From NCBI RefSeq assembly GCF_014207565.1, contig NZ_JACHGJ010000006.1, forward strand, positions 124,001-188,000: a DNA stretch of 64,000 nt, given 5' to 3'. Below the pieces are notes generated by a model. It did no database searches. It saw nothing but the letters and a program-made list of their open reading frames with translations, and was not told the origin of the DNA. Source of the DNA: Spirochaeta isovalerica. Its GTDB lineage: Bacteria; Spirochaetota; Spirochaetia; DSM-2461. Shown piece after piece: positions 52,063-61,575 of this stretch (position 1 is its first letter; each line of letters opens with the position of its first letter). Both the position numbers and the translations under genes were made by a program.

Positions 52063-53520
52063 ATGGGAAACAGCGAAAGTTCAGTAAAAATAGGAAAAAA
52101 AGCCTTCCTCGGCTCAGTCATAATCATTTTCGTGCTTATGATCATATCGGGGATTATGGGACGGATTCTGCCGGCGGGCAGTTTTGACAGAGTTGTAGAC
52201 GGTGCCAGAGAGGTGGTTGTCAGCGGCTCTTTTCATTATACCGAAGCACCGGATTATCCGATATGGCGGTGGCTGACCGCTCCGGTTGAGGTTTTATGGG
52301 GGGCTGACAGCCTCACAATTATCACTCTTTCGCTGCTTATTATTTTTATAAGCGGTTCCGTTACGGTTCTGGAGACCGCCGGAGTTATCACCTATATTCT
52401 CGATGAGCTCGTTGAAAAATTCAGAAGCCGCAAATACCTCCTTATGGCCATGATTATTTTTCTCTTTATGTTTCTTGCTTCATTTCTGGGTATATACGAA
52501 GGTCTGGTTCCGCTCATTCTTTTTATCGTACCGCTGGCCCATTCCCTGGGATGGGATTCCCTGACGGGACTGGGGATGAGCCTGATGCCTCTGGCTTTCG
52601 GATTCTCTTCCGCCGTTACTAACCCCTTCACAATCGGCGTCGCCCAGAAAATAGCCGAGCTTCCTCTTTTCTCCGGGGCCTGGTACCGAATTATCTTCTT
52701 CGTTGTCGTTTACTTTTTCGTTTATCTATTCGTCAGTACCTATGCGAAGAAGATCGAGAGAAAACCGGAACTCTCTATTGTCTACAAAGAGGATCTGGAG
52801 GTAAAAAGAACCGAAGGAGAATTGCACAAAACAAAACTTTCCGATTCGGAAAAGAAGAAAATGAGCCGGGCGGTTATCTGGTTTACCCTGTCCATGACCG
52901 CCGCCATAATCATGGTGCTCCTCTCATCGATGGTTTCAGCTCTTTCCGATCTGGCTTTTCCTCTAATGGGATTGTTTTTCCTAATCGGAGGAATCGGTAG
53001 TGCTTTTCTCGTGGGAATAAAGGGGCGGAACATCCTGCGGTTCTTCGGCAGGGGAACTCTCGGAATCCTGCCGGGAATTCTCCTCGTTCTCATGGCTTAC
53101 AGCGTCAAGCACATCATAGATCAGGCTCAGATTACCGATACCATTCTCTATCTGGCATCGGGTGCCATAAGCAAGGCATCGCCCGACGCGGCGGCCTTCC
53201 TCGTATACGCCCTCACCCTGGGGATGAACTTCTTTATCGGTTCGGCTTCGGCGAAAGCCTTTCTTATGATGCCTATCCTGACGCCTCTGGCCGATCTGGT
53301 GGGGATAACCCGCCAGACGGCCGTTCTGGCTTTCGACTTCGGAGACGGATTCAGCAATATGGTCTATCCGTCCAACGCCCTGCTTCTCATCGCGCTGGGA
53401 TTTACGGTCGTCTCCTATCCCAAATGGATCCGCTGGACATTTCCCCTTCAGCTGGTCATGCTCGGCCTGACCTGCGCCTTTCTCTGGGGAGCCGTCCAGT
53501 TCGGATTCGGGCCTTTTTAG
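52063..53520 (+). CDS. YfcC/DcuC-family carrier
   Basis: The 485-residue protein has about twelve membrane helices and typical YfcC blocks: SGIMGRILPAGSFDRVVDGA, ALGIYEG-like FLGIYEGLVPLILFIVPLA, LAFGFSSAVTNPFTIGVAQ and GSASAKAFLMMPILTPLADL with DGFSNMVYPSNALLLIALG. The family is thought to move amino acids, peptides or C4-dicarboxylates. Coupling to an M20 peptidase supports a peptide or N-acyl-amino-acid substrate. Confidence 0.87.
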   Translation: MGNSESSVKIGKKAFLGSVIIIFVLMIISGIMGRILPAGSFDRVVDGAREVVVSGSFHYTEAPDYPIWRWLTAPVEVLWGADSLTIITLSLLIIFISGSVTVLETAGVITYILDELVEKFRSRKYLLMAMIIFLFMFLASFLGIYEGLVPLILFIVPLAHSLGWDSLTGLGMSLMPLAFGFSSAVTNPFTIGVAQKIAELPLFSGAWYRIIFFVVVYFFVYLFVSTYAKKIERKPELSIVYKEDLEVKRTEGELHKTKLSDSEKKKMSRAVIWFTLSMTAAIIMVLLSSMVSALSDLAFPLMGLFFLIGGIGSAFLVGIKGRNILRFFGRGTLGILPGILLVLMAYSVKHIIDQAQITDTILYLASGAISKASPDAAAFLVYALTLGMNFFIGSASAKAFLMMPILTPLADLVGITRQTAVLAFDFGDGFSNMVYPSNALLLIALGFTVVSYPKWIRWTFPLQLVMLGLTCAFLWGAVQFGFGPF

Positions 53521-53521
53521 C

Positions 53522-54385
53522 TTACCGGATTCTCAGTCCGATGGAGAAATTCAAAGTGGCCAGATTGTTTGTTGAATAATTTTCTATGGTCTGGGTCCAG
53601 AAGCGGTCTTCATACTGGCTGACTCCATCGGAAGTTCCTCCGAGGAAGCGGACATTGACATAAGTATCTATACCGTTTTTCAGAGGGAATAAAACCCTGA
53701 GGGACGTATCGAGGAGACTGCCTTCGAACTGGAAATCCGCACCGTTGAAGAAGGCGGAGCTGGCGTAGATTCCCGTGGCTTCAAAGCCCAGGCCGATGCC
53801 CGAGGGGAAGCGGTACTCGGCGGCGAGGTAGAGAGCCGGTACCAGTCCCAGGTTCTGGCTCGTCGTGGACTGCGTCCCGTTTTTTTCAGAGAAAATGATC
53901 GAGGCATTTCTCAACTGGAGCGCCACGCCGGCTACGACATCGAGATCTTTCCGCTTGAAGAAATCGAAACCGTAGGTGAAGCGCCAGAAGGAGAAGCCGT
54001 ACTGGATATCCATAGGCGTTCCCGAGGCAAAAGTAACCTGATCGACAGTCACATCATCGCGGAAGGTCACTTCCGTATTAACGATCAGAGGCTGATAAAG
54101 GGCATTGAAGATATGGCGGTCCGCTATGACCATTCCCGCTTCTACGCGGCTGAAGGGAAAGAGGATCTCCTGGCCTCCCATGGTGACGAAATCGAAATCG
54201 GTTCCCGCGTCGCCGTTCTGATAGTGGTGGTAGAGCACTTTCGTGACTCCGCCCTCAACTTTGGCGTTGAACTTGAAAAGGCTGTCAGGCTTGTTGATAA
54301 GGCTCTCTTCATCCCATGATAGACTGAATAGGTTGTTTACCAGAATGGTGAACAATAAAGTTGTGATAATAGCGATTTTTCTCAT
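53522..54385 (-). CDS. Probable outer-membrane beta-barrel protein
   Basis: The 287-residue protein has a signal peptide (MRKIAIITTLLFTILVNNLF, cut near SLS). Alternating hydrophobic strands rich in aromatic and glycine residues follow, such as GFSFWRFTYGFDFFKR and PALYLAAEYRFPSGIGLGFE. It ends TLNFSIGLRIR, a barrel-like last strand although not ending in phenylalanine. I do not recognise the family. It could be one of the barrel proteins common in spirochaete outer membranes. It lies downstream of the FakA-FakB fusion on the same strand with an 11-base gap. Confidence 0.55.
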   Translation of the reverse strand: MRKIAIITTLLFTILVNNLFSLSWDEESLINKPDSLFKFNAKVEGGVTKVLYHHYQNGDAGTDFDFVTMGGQEILFPFSRVEAGMVIADRHIFNALYQPLIVNTEVTFRDDVTVDQVTFASGTPMDIQYGFSFWRFTYGFDFFKRKDLDVVAGVALQLRNASIIFSEKNGTQSTTSQNLGLVPALYLAAEYRFPSGIGLGFEATGIYASSAFFNGADFQFEGSLLDTSLRVLFPLKNGIDTYVNVRFLGGTSDGVSQYEDRFWTQTIENYSTNNLATLNFSIGLRIR

Positions 54386-54396
54386 TTTATAACTCC

Positions 54397-56199
54397 TTAC
54401 TTTTCTATGACACCGATTGCCAGGGCTCCCCGTCCCGAGTGCATGCCCACTATAGGGGAAATGGAAGTAATGTAATCGGGTGCCGTACCCGTAGCGTCAT
54501 TCAAAGACCTGGCGAACTCATCGGCTTTCTTTTCCGCCGCTGCATGAACTATGGCGTATGATTGAATGCCCTTTGTCTCTGATGTCTTTTTCATAATGGA
54601 AATAATCTTTTTTACAAGACCGGCGCGGGAAAAAGCCTTATCGAAAGCCTTTCCCTTTCCTGTCGCATCGAGTGATACAATCGGCTTAAGGTGGAGAAGG
54701 GAGGCTACAAACCCTTTCAGCGGGCTGACTCTGCCACCCTTCACCATATATTTAAAAGTGCTGACACTTACGTAAATCCGTATTTTCTTCTTGAGATCTT
54801 CAGCGGCTGTCACCAGCTCTTCGAGCGTTTTGCCTTTGTTTGCCTGTCGGGCTATTTCGCGGACAAGCAGTCCCTGGGCCACTGAATTGAGACAGGTGTC
54901 TATGACAGCTATGCGTTTTTTTGTTTTGTTATAGGGCAGAGCCGATTGAGTCATCTGATTCCATGTGCCGCTGAGCGATCTGGCTACGGGCAGAACAATA
55001 ACCGAATCGTAATAATCGGTCAGATACTGAAAGATGGATTCGATCCTGCCCGGTTCCGGAACGGAGCTGCCCGGAAAAGAGGACCGTATCTGCTGTTCCC
55101 TGTAGAACTGTTCCGGCGTAATGGTAACGCGGTCGAGATATTCAGCATCATCCCAGCTGAGTTTCAGGTTTATCACATGGATCTGCTCCTCATCGAGGAT
55201 CTCCTGGGGAATATCGGCAATGGAATCAGTCAGGACGGCTACAGAGCTCTTCCGTGCATTGACGACCTGCTGCTGTCTGACCATATCGTCGGCCTTTTCC
55301 TCTTCAATTGCGCCGTATCTCCGCAAAATATCCGCAGCCTCATAAGGAACGCTCGTATGAATGTGGATCCTTGTCTTCTCCTTACCCTCGTTGATTATCA
55401 GAGAATCGCCCAGGGGGCTCAATTCTTTTCTCAGGTTTTCTGCATCATCTAGCCTGTTGCCGATGAGAAACTCTGTACAGTATCTGAAGGGCGGTACGTC
55501 GCTGTTTTTGTGGCGGCTCATGTTTTCATTAATTGAAACCGGCTCTTTTCCCGCAAGAAGCTGACGTCTGAAGGATAAGGGGACCGGACCCTGGAAACGA
55601 AGGGTTTCAACACCTTTCAGAAAGGAGACGAATCCCAGAGCCCCGGCGTCTATGACATTATTCTCTTTCAGTACCTGGAGCTGATCCCTGGTTTTTTCCA
55701 GAACCTGGGCAGCTTTGTCAAAAGCTCTCCGGAAGATTTCTCCGGGAGGATGATTTTGCACGCTGTGCTGATAGAGCGACTCGGACCAGGCCTTCAGAAC
55801 TGTGAGTATTGTCCCTTCAACAGGTTTATCCATTGCCCTGTATGCCATGTCTACTGATTCTTTAGCGGCCAGAGCGAAATCATCCATGGAAAGACTGTCT
55901 TTCCCTTCGGTATGAATGGCTAGTCCGTTGAGGTACTGTGAAAATATCATACCCGAATTGCCCCGAGCGCTATCGAGAGAAAGGCTCGCGATGCGGGAGA
56001 GAACGGCAGTGGCCGAGCGTGACGACTCCAGACGATTGGCTATCATTTTTACGGTTCTCACCATATTGTTACCCGTATCCCCGTCGGCAACGGGGAAAAC
56101 GTTGATCCGGTTCAAATGCTGCCTTTCTTTGTTAATACTCATAACTCCGGCGAGAAATCCATGGTAAATCTGATAGCCGTTCATAACATCATCGCTCAT
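54397..56199 (-). CDS. DAK2 (FakA-like) and DegV (FakB-like) fusion, probable fatty acid kinase
   Basis: ATG 56199 follows AAGGAG and overlaps the lipocalin stop as ATGA, giving 600 residues; the open frame upstream lies in the lipocalin gene. Residues 1-200 form a DhaL/DAK2 kinase domain with NVFPVADGDTGNNMVRTV (D39 and D41 for Mg-ATP) and SARGNSGMIFSQYLNG. A FakA-type linker follows, then a DegV domain from about 313 with VAVLTDSIADIPQEI, PVARSLSGTWNQMTQ, KYMVKGGRVSPLKG and the late SPIVGMHSGRGALAIG. In Firmicutes FakA phosphorylates fatty acids held by FakB; here both are in one chain. Confidence 0.87.
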   Translation of the reverse strand: MSDDVMNGYQIYHGFLAGVMSINKERQHLNRINVFPVADGDTGNNMVRTVKMIANRLESSRSATAVLSRIASLSLDSARGNSGMIFSQYLNGLAIHTEGKDSLSMDDFALAAKESVDMAYRAMDKPVEGTILTVLKAWSESLYQHSVQNHPPGEIFRRAFDKAAQVLEKTRDQLQVLKENNVIDAGALGFVSFLKGVETLRFQGPVPLSFRRQLLAGKEPVSINENMSRHKNSDVPPFRYCTEFLIGNRLDDAENLRKELSPLGDSLIINEGKEKTRIHIHTSVPYEAADILRRYGAIEEEKADDMVRQQQVVNARKSSVAVLTDSIADIPQEILDEEQIHVINLKLSWDDAEYLDRVTITPEQFYREQQIRSSFPGSSVPEPGRIESIFQYLTDYYDSVIVLPVARSLSGTWNQMTQSALPYNKTKKRIAVIDTCLNSVAQGLLVREIARQANKGKTLEELVTAAEDLKKKIRIYVSVSTFKYMVKGGRVSPLKGFVASLLHLKPIVSLDATGKGKAFDKAFSRAGLVKKIISIMKKTSETKGIQSYAIVHAAAEKKADEFARSLNDATGTAPDYITSISPIVGMHSGRGALAIGVIEK

Positions 56200-56750
56200 T
56201 CTGCAGACTCCTTTTGTTCCATTTCTATGATGTCCTTTCTGTCGAAACCTCTTTCTGTCATCCTGTTTATGATGCCTTCGAGAACTCCGGTTTCCATTAC
56301 GGGGGAGCGGGCCATTATCCAAAGGTATTTATAATTATTTGTACCGATAACGGTATAGGAGTAATCTTCAGCGAGCTCCAAAACGTAATAAGGCAGCTTC
56401 AGAGGCCAAAGAGGCTGCACACGCCATTCAGCATTGGTCTCAAAATCATAGACCCAGCCTTTCTGATACATGACTTTCTCTTTAGGATTTTCCGAGCCTT
56501 TCGTAAAAGTATATCGAACCCGTATATTTCCTTCACTGTCTATAGAATAATTTTCTATGCCGTGGGAAGCACCTTTTTCGAATGCCGTTGGAATCAGGGC
56601 TATGACATACCAGTCTCCTGAGAAACGTTCAAGGTCTACATAGTCTACAGTTTTATGGAAAGGTTCCGTATTTCCCGAAGCTGATAAATTCATAATCCCT
56701 CCTGTAAAAAATATAATTAACAATAAAGAATTAAACAACGTCCGCTTCAC
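56196..56750 (-). CDS. Lipocalin (Blc-like)
   Basis: The 184-residue protein has a signal peptide without lipobox cysteine (ending NLSASG) and the lipocalin motif VDLERFSGDWYVIALIPTAF, EKGASHGIENY. Late FDRKDIIEM resembles the Blc tail. Bacterial lipocalins bind fatty acids or lysophospholipids outside the membrane. The 4-base overlap with the fatty-acid-kinase-like fusion fits joint capture and activation of exogenous fatty acids. Unlike E. coli Blc it is not an obvious lipoprotein. Confidence 0.88.
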   Translation of the reverse strand: MKRTLFNSLLLIIFFTGGIMNLSASGNTEPFHKTVDYVDLERFSGDWYVIALIPTAFEKGASHGIENYSIDSEGNIRVRYTFTKGSENPKEKVMYQKGWVYDFETNAEWRVQPLWPLKLPYYVLELAEDYSYTVIGTNNYKYLWIMARSPVMETGVLEGIINRMTERGFDRKDIIEMEQKESAE

Positions 56751-56874
56751 TTTTTAACATCCTGAATTCAAAGATTACAATATTAAATATATCAAAAAGA
56801 AATATAAAGGCAAGAATAAATTTGAATAAACTGCAAATAGTTACTATTATTATATATATAGGAGTTTAATTTGT

Positions 56875-57139
56875 ATGAAAAATAGCAAAGTGATATTATT
56901 TGTTCTTCTGGGTATCCCCCTATCCGCTGAACAACAGTCGAGTTGAAACTATGAAACTGAAATATGGGCAATCGGCTTTTCTCAGTCTTTGTATTGAACC
57001 TGTGGAAAATGTCGTCGACAATATGAGTGGTCCGCTCAGCGAAATTCACGGTCAAACCATATTGCCAGAACCTGGTTATGGCGATCCGTCAAAATTGGTT
57101 TTTGCAGAAATTATTTATACTTACGGAGAAAAATTATGA
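56875..57139 (+). pseudogene. Frameshifted small secreted-protein gene
   Basis: ATG 56875 follows AGGAG and begins a signal-peptide-like MKNSKVILFVLLGIPLSAEQ, but this frame stops at 56944-56946. The next frame, open from 56900, continues with [20 protein letters not shown] and ends at 57137-57139, overlapping the next start as ATGA. The simplest reading is one small exported protein broken by a frameshift. It may instead be a start at ATG 56951 without a ribosome site. The region is AT-rich. I do not recognise the family. Confidence 0.4.
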
Positions 57140-57945
57140 TTCAATTTATCAACAGCCAGCCTCTTCCGGCTTCTCTTTTATTCAGCTTAGGCATTAATTT
57201 TGCTTTTTTCCTTGTGGCTTTGATTTTTAAAACCGACAAAGTGACTGATTTGTCCTACAGCCTAACTTTTGCTGTATTGGCTCCTCTTCTTTTGTTTGCT
57301 GCAGGTCCGGATTTCACATTGATTCAATTACTGGTTGCTGCTGCCGTTCTCTTATGGGCTCTCAGGTTGGGCGGCTATCTTTTTATGCGGATAATCATTA
57401 CGAAAACCGATGAGCGCTTTGATGACAAAAGGAACAACCCTGCCAATCTGATCCGCTTCTGGGTTCTGCAGATGATAGCGGTGTGGGTCATCATGCTGCC
57501 AGTCACCTTTTTTCTGACAGTTCGGGAAGTACCTTTCAATCTGTATCTCCACTCTATTGGCTTTGTCCTTTTTGCAATCGGATTTATTATCGAGAGCATC
57601 AGCGATCATCAGAAATTCCGCTTTAAGAACAATGAAAAAAATAAAGGGTTGTGGATTGAAAATGGTTTGTGGAAATACTCCCGACACCCTAATTATTTCG
57701 GTGAAATGCTGGTCTGGTGGGGGCTTTTTATTGCAGCTATCCCGGCTTTGGGCGGTTTGAAGATTCTGACTGTTATGGGTCCTGTTTTTATTACTCTTCT
57801 TCTTCTCTTCGTCAGCGGAATTCCCCTTCTGGAGAAAAGCGCCGAAAAGAAATACGGAGGAAATCCCCTCTACCGGTCATACCGGGACAGGACAAGTTTA
57901 TTAATTCCTTTTCCTCCCAAGTCTGCCAGGGAAGATAAGTCATGA
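57136..57945 (+). CDS. DUF1295 (steroid 5-alpha-reductase-like) membrane protein
   Basis: The 269-residue protein has six or seven helices and the DUF1295 blocks [40 protein letters not shown] and [20 protein letters not shown]. These resemble the NADPH-binding end of 5-alpha-reductases and isoprenylcysteine methyltransferases. Its substrate is not known. It looks more AT-rich than its neighbours, perhaps a sign of transfer. It overlaps both the broken small gene and plsY by 4 bases. Confidence 0.85.
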   Translation: MIQFINSQPLPASLLFSLGINFAFFLVALIFKTDKVTDLSYSLTFAVLAPLLLFAAGPDFTLIQLLVAAAVLLWALRLGGYLFMRIIITKTDERFDDKRNNPANLIRFWVLQMIAVWVIMLPVTFFLTVREVPFNLYLHSIGFVLFAIGFIIESISDHQKFRFKNNEKNKGLWIENGLWKYSRHPNYFGEMLVWWGLFIAAIPALGGLKILTVMGPVFITLLLLFVSGIPLLEKSAEKKYGGNPLYRSYRDRTSLLIPFPPKSAREDKS

Positions 57946-58574
57946 CGCTTCTACTCATTGCGGGAGCCTATCTCATCGGCTCTGTTCCCGCTGCCCTTCT
58001 GGCCGGATTCATCATCACAGGAAAGGATATTCGAAAGGAGGGGAGCGGTAACGCCGGAGCCACTAATGTTTTCCGTATTCTCGGTGCGAAAGCCGCGCTC
58101 CCAGTCGCACTGTTCGATTTTTCCAAGGCCTTTTTTCCTGTTTTTTATAGTCAATGGCTTTCCGGGTTTTTCGGCATCCAGTGGGACAATCAATTACTGT
58201 TGAAACTCCTGATTCTGAGTGCCGTGATTCTCGGCCATGTCTTTCCCATCTGGTCGGGATTCAAAGGGGGGAAGGCTGTTGCATCCGGTGCAGGAGGCGT
58301 TTCTGCTCTCTTTCCACCGGCGTTGCCGGCCTGTCTTATTTTATTTCTCATAATAGCTTTCCTGACCGGATATGTTTCGGTCGCCTCTTTGACCGCAGCC
58401 TGGTTTCTGCCAATCTTCTACCGTATTTTTACTTGGCTTGCGGGGTATCACTACTCTCCTGAACTGCAAGTCTTCTTCATCGCAACCGCTATTGTTATAA
58501 CGGTCCTCCACAGAAAAAATATCGTCAGACTAATGAGAGGAGAAGAGAACAGATTCAGAAGGAAAAGAGACTGA
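57942..58574 (+). CDS. plsY: Glycerol-3-phosphate acyltransferase PlsY
   Basis: The 210-residue protein has the three PlsY motifs: [20 protein letters not shown] with [36 protein letters not shown], and a late basic region ([17 protein letters not shown]). PlsY transfers the acyl group from acyl-phosphate to glycerol 3-phosphate, the first step of membrane lipid synthesis. This matters here because the DAK2-DegV protein nearby is expected to make acyl-phosphate from free fatty acids. Confidence 0.93.
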   Translation: MTLLLIAGAYLIGSVPAALLAGFIITGKDIRKEGSGNAGATNVFRILGAKAALPVALFDFSKAFFPVFYSQWLSGFFGIQWDNQLLLKLLILSAVILGHVFPIWSGFKGGKAVASGAGGVSALFPPALPACLILFLIIAFLTGYVSVASLTAAWFLPIFYRIFTWLAGYHYSPELQVFFIATAIVITVLHRKNIVRLMRGEENRFRRKRD

Positions 58575-58583
58575 CCTTACAAT

Positions 58584-58626
58584 AAAAAAAAGGATTGTCC
58601 AGCTTTGAGGACAATCCTTTTTTCAA
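58584..58626. terminator. Bidirectional terminator between plsY and oadA
   Basis: AGGATTGTCC (58591-58600) pairs with GGACAATCCT (58609-58618) around an 8-base loop, flanked by A-run and T-run, so it can stop transcription from both sides. Confidence 0.92.
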
Positions 58627-58638
58627 TATTCCTATGGA

Positions 58639-60624
58639 CTATTTCAGGCCGATAAGCACATCACCTTTGGACACTTTATCTCCATCTTTATAGAAAATGG
58701 CACCGACGATACCGTCTTTTGTGGCTTTGATTTCGTTGAAAAGCTTCATGGCTTCAACTATACAAACCGTATCTCCGGCTTTTACCGAATCGCCCACTTT
58801 GACAAAAGGAGGCTGTCCAGGTTCCGAAGCGGCGTAAAACGTTCCCACAAGCGGCGCCGTAACTGTATTGTCATATGCTGATGCATCTCCGGCTGAAGCA
58901 GCAGGAGCCTGAGGTGCCGTTTCCTGAGGCGCAGGTGACGATTGAGCCGGTTCTACTGGCGAAGGAGCCGCTGCAGGCTGAGGCTGTGCCGAAGGTCGGG
59001 GGGCCGCTCCGTTGGCTCTGATATCAATTGAGAAATCACCCTTGCGGATGGAAAGCTCATCCAGATTCAGTCCTGCCGTCTGAGCGATAACATGAGCTAT
59101 CCCCGTATAGTCGTTGGTGTGGACCATCTGGTCCGTATCTGCCTTACCGTTCCCCTGTTTCATAGCCAGGTCGGTAATCTTCACTTCTTCCGTCGATTTA
59201 TCCGCTTCCATTTCAAGGTCCGCCGGTATGGGATCCCTTTCTTCTTCAGGCAGGTTTCTCCATTTGAAATATTCGATAGCCACTTCGGGGAACATGGCGT
59301 AGGAAAGAACATCTTCATCTTCTTTGATCAGTCCCGCCTCGAGATCATTGGCGATTGTGGGGAGCATCGGCTTGATATCGTCCGCCGGCCTGTGGTCGAT
59401 CGGTTTTTCATCGCCGAGAATCTTTTTGATAAACTCGGGATCGATCGGCGCTGGTGAACGGCCGTACTTGCCTCTGACGTATTCTTTCACTTCATTGGGA
59501 ACCATGGAATAGCGTTCGCCCGAAAGGACGTTCATAACAGCCTGGGTTCCGACGATCTGACTGGTAGGAGTTACCAGAGGGGGGTATCCCAGATCTTTAC
59601 GGACAGCTGTGACTTCTTTGAGAGCATCGTCCAGTTTATCCAGGGCACCCTGCATATCGAGCTGGGAGCGGAAATTGGAAATCATACCGCCGGGAATCTG
59701 GTGAACCAGAATGCCGGGATCGATAATGGAATCCATAGCTGTGCTTTTATGGGCTCTCTTGTGTTTGAGTTTGCTGAAGAAAGCGGCAATATCCGCCAGA
59801 GCGTCAAAATCGAGGTTGGTGGCGTAATTCGTTTCATTGAATATGGAGGCCAGAGTCTCGACCGGCGGCTGAGAGGTAAATCCGGCCATGCTGGAGATGG
59901 AACAGTCTATGGCTCCCGCTCCGGCTCTCACTCCCTCCACATAGGTTGGGGTCGCCATACCGCTGGTGGCATGAGCGTGAAGCTGAATGGGAACATCCAC
60001 TTCCTTAATAAGGGCTGATACCAGTTTTTCCGCCATTATGGGGCTCAGGATTCCCGCCATATCTTTAATACAGAGTGAGTCCACGCCCAACTGAACCTGC
60101 TCCTTCGCATATTCAACATATTTCTCAACAGTGTGAACAGGTGACGTGGTGTAGGCAAGTGTACCCTGGGCATGACCGCCGTGTTTTTTTACGGCTTTAA
60201 TCGCGGCCTCGAGGTTTCTCGTGTCATTAAGCGCATCGAAAATCCGGAAAATATCAATCCCGTTTTTACAGGCCAGGGCTACGAATTTATCTATGACATC
60301 ATCGGAATAGTTCCTGTATCCGACGGCATTCTGTCCGCGGAGGAGCATCTGCAGAGGCGTTTTTGTCGCGCGTTTCTTAACTTCCCTCAGTCTCTCCCAG
60401 GGGTTCTCTCTGAGAAAGCGCATACATACGTCGAAAGTGGCTCCGCCCCACATTTCAAGGGAGTAGTATCCGGCCTTGTCAATCGTATCGATGATTTCCA
60501 TTATGTCGGAAGTCCTCATTCTGGTCGCCCAGAGGGACTGATGAGCGTCTCTCAATGTCGTATCGGTAATTCTCAAAGGCAGCTTGTGCAGAGCGTCTTC
60601 TTTTTTCTGACTTCTATCGGCCAT
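58639..60624 (-). CDS. oadA: Oxaloacetate decarboxylase alpha / pyruvate carboxylase B-type subunit with biotin domain
   Basis: The 661-residue protein has an HMGL-type carboxyltransferase barrel: ITDTTLRDAHQSLWATRMRT, GATFDVCMRFLRENPWER, SLCIKDMAGILSP with the biotin-active lysine region and PIQLHAHATSGMATP for metal. Then come the PYC/OADA conserved domain, a long Ala/Pro linker and a biotinyl domain with VCIVEAMKLFNEIKA, where the lysine carries biotin. It moves carboxyl groups between oxaloacetate/pyruvate and biotin. No beta or gamma decarboxylase pump subunits are next to it; instead it follows accD and accA in one operon. Confidence 0.92.
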   Translation of the reverse strand: MADRSQKKEDALHKLPLRITDTTLRDAHQSLWATRMRTSDIMEIIDTIDKAGYYSLEMWGGATFDVCMRFLRENPWERLREVKKRATKTPLQMLLRGQNAVGYRNYSDDVIDKFVALACKNGIDIFRIFDALNDTRNLEAAIKAVKKHGGHAQGTLAYTTSPVHTVEKYVEYAKEQVQLGVDSLCIKDMAGILSPIMAEKLVSALIKEVDVPIQLHAHATSGMATPTYVEGVRAGAGAIDCSISSMAGFTSQPPVETLASIFNETNYATNLDFDALADIAAFFSKLKHKRAHKSTAMDSIIDPGILVHQIPGGMISNFRSQLDMQGALDKLDDALKEVTAVRKDLGYPPLVTPTSQIVGTQAVMNVLSGERYSMVPNEVKEYVRGKYGRSPAPIDPEFIKKILGDEKPIDHRPADDIKPMLPTIANDLEAGLIKEDEDVLSYAMFPEVAIEYFKWRNLPEEERDPIPADLEMEADKSTEEVKITDLAMKQGNGKADTDQMVHTNDYTGIAHVIAQTAGLNLDELSIRKGDFSIDIRANGAAPRPSAQPQPAAAPSPVEPAQSSPAPQETAPQAPAASAGDASAYDNTVTAPLVGTFYAASEPGQPPFVKVGDSVKAGDTVCIVEAMKLFNEIKATKDGIVGAIFYKDGDKVSKGDVLIGLK

Positions 60625-60645
60625 ATTAATAACTCCTGTTTCTTT

Positions 60646-61563
60646 CTACTCGTTGTAGATACCCATTTTGGAAAATTTTTCAAAACGGCGTTTTGTCAAT
60701 TTGGCTTTGGGAACTTTCTTAAGGCCCTTCAGCTCTTCCAGTATTGCTTTTTTAACGGCGGCGAAAGTGGCATCGTAATCTGTATGGGCCCCTTCCGTCG
60801 GCTCTTCTATTATTCTGTCAATAACATCCAGTTCTTTCAGGGACGGTGCTGTCGGCTTGAGCGCGGCGGCGGCAATCGGTGCCTTCGTGCCGTCTCTCCA
60901 GAGAATTCCCGCGCATCCTTCCGGCGAAATAACCGAATAAACCGCATTGGAGAGCATCAGAATTCTGTCTCCCACTCCGATTCCCAGAGCACCGCCGGAA
61001 CCGCCTTCTCCCACGACCACGCAGATTATGGGGACTTTGATCCGGGCCATTTCAACCAGGTTTCTGGCTATGGCCTCGGCCTGCCCCCTTTCTTCCGCTT
61101 CCAGACCGGGGAAAGCTCCCTGTGTATCTATGAATGTGATTATGGGGACATTGAACCGCTCGGCGAGCTGCATCATCCTCAGGGCTTTTCTGTAACCGTC
61201 GGGTAAGGCGCATCCGAAGTTCCTTTCGATGTTTTCCTCGATCGTCTTACCTTTGTTATGACCGACAACCATAACCGGTTCTCCGCCGATCCGGGCGAAA
61301 CCGGAAGCGATGGCCTTGTCATCGGAAAAACGTCTGTCTCCGTGGAATTCGGTAAAATCGGTAAAAATCGCCCCCAGATAATCCTGAAGAACAGGTCTCA
61401 GAGGGTTCCTTGCCAGCTTGACTGTTTCCCAGGGAGTCCGGTCCTGGGGCTGTAAGCTTAGTTCCGCCAGCTCTTTTTTAACTTTGGCTATCTCTTTTTT
61501 AAACAGCTCCGGGGAGTTGGACATCAAAGCCAGTTTCTTTTCCAGTTCTATTTTGCTTACCAT
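60646..61563 (-). CDS. accA: Acetyl-CoA carboxylase carboxyltransferase alpha subunit
   Basis: The 305-residue protein has the AccA blocks: PWETVKLARNPLRPVLQDYL, FTEFHGDRRFSDDKAIASGF, GHNKGKTIEENIERNFGCAL and FIDTQGAFPGLEAEERGQAE, then VVGEGGSGGALGIGVGDRIL. With AccD it moves CO2 from biotin to acetyl-CoA, giving malonyl-CoA. It lies 12 bases after accD and 21 bases before oadA, in the same direction. Confidence 0.95.
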   Translation of the reverse strand: MVSKIELEKKLALMSNSPELFKKEIAKVKKELAELSLQPQDRTPWETVKLARNPLRPVLQDYLGAIFTDFTEFHGDRRFSDDKAIASGFARIGGEPVMVVGHNKGKTIEENIERNFGCALPDGYRKALRMMQLAERFNVPIITFIDTQGAFPGLEAEERGQAEAIARNLVEMARIKVPIICVVVGEGGSGGALGIGVGDRILMLSNAVYSVISPEGCAGILWRDGTKAPIAAAALKPTAPSLKELDVIDRIIEEPTEGAHTDYDATFAAVKKAILEELKGLKKVPKAKLTKRRFEKFSKMGIYNE

Positions 61564-61575
61564 CTTCCCTTGCTC

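Noticed and set aside
54397-56322. 641-residue version of the DAK2-DegV gene
   Set aside because: The extra residues are a shadow of the lipocalin gene; ATG 56199 with AAGGAG and an ATGA overlap is the better start.
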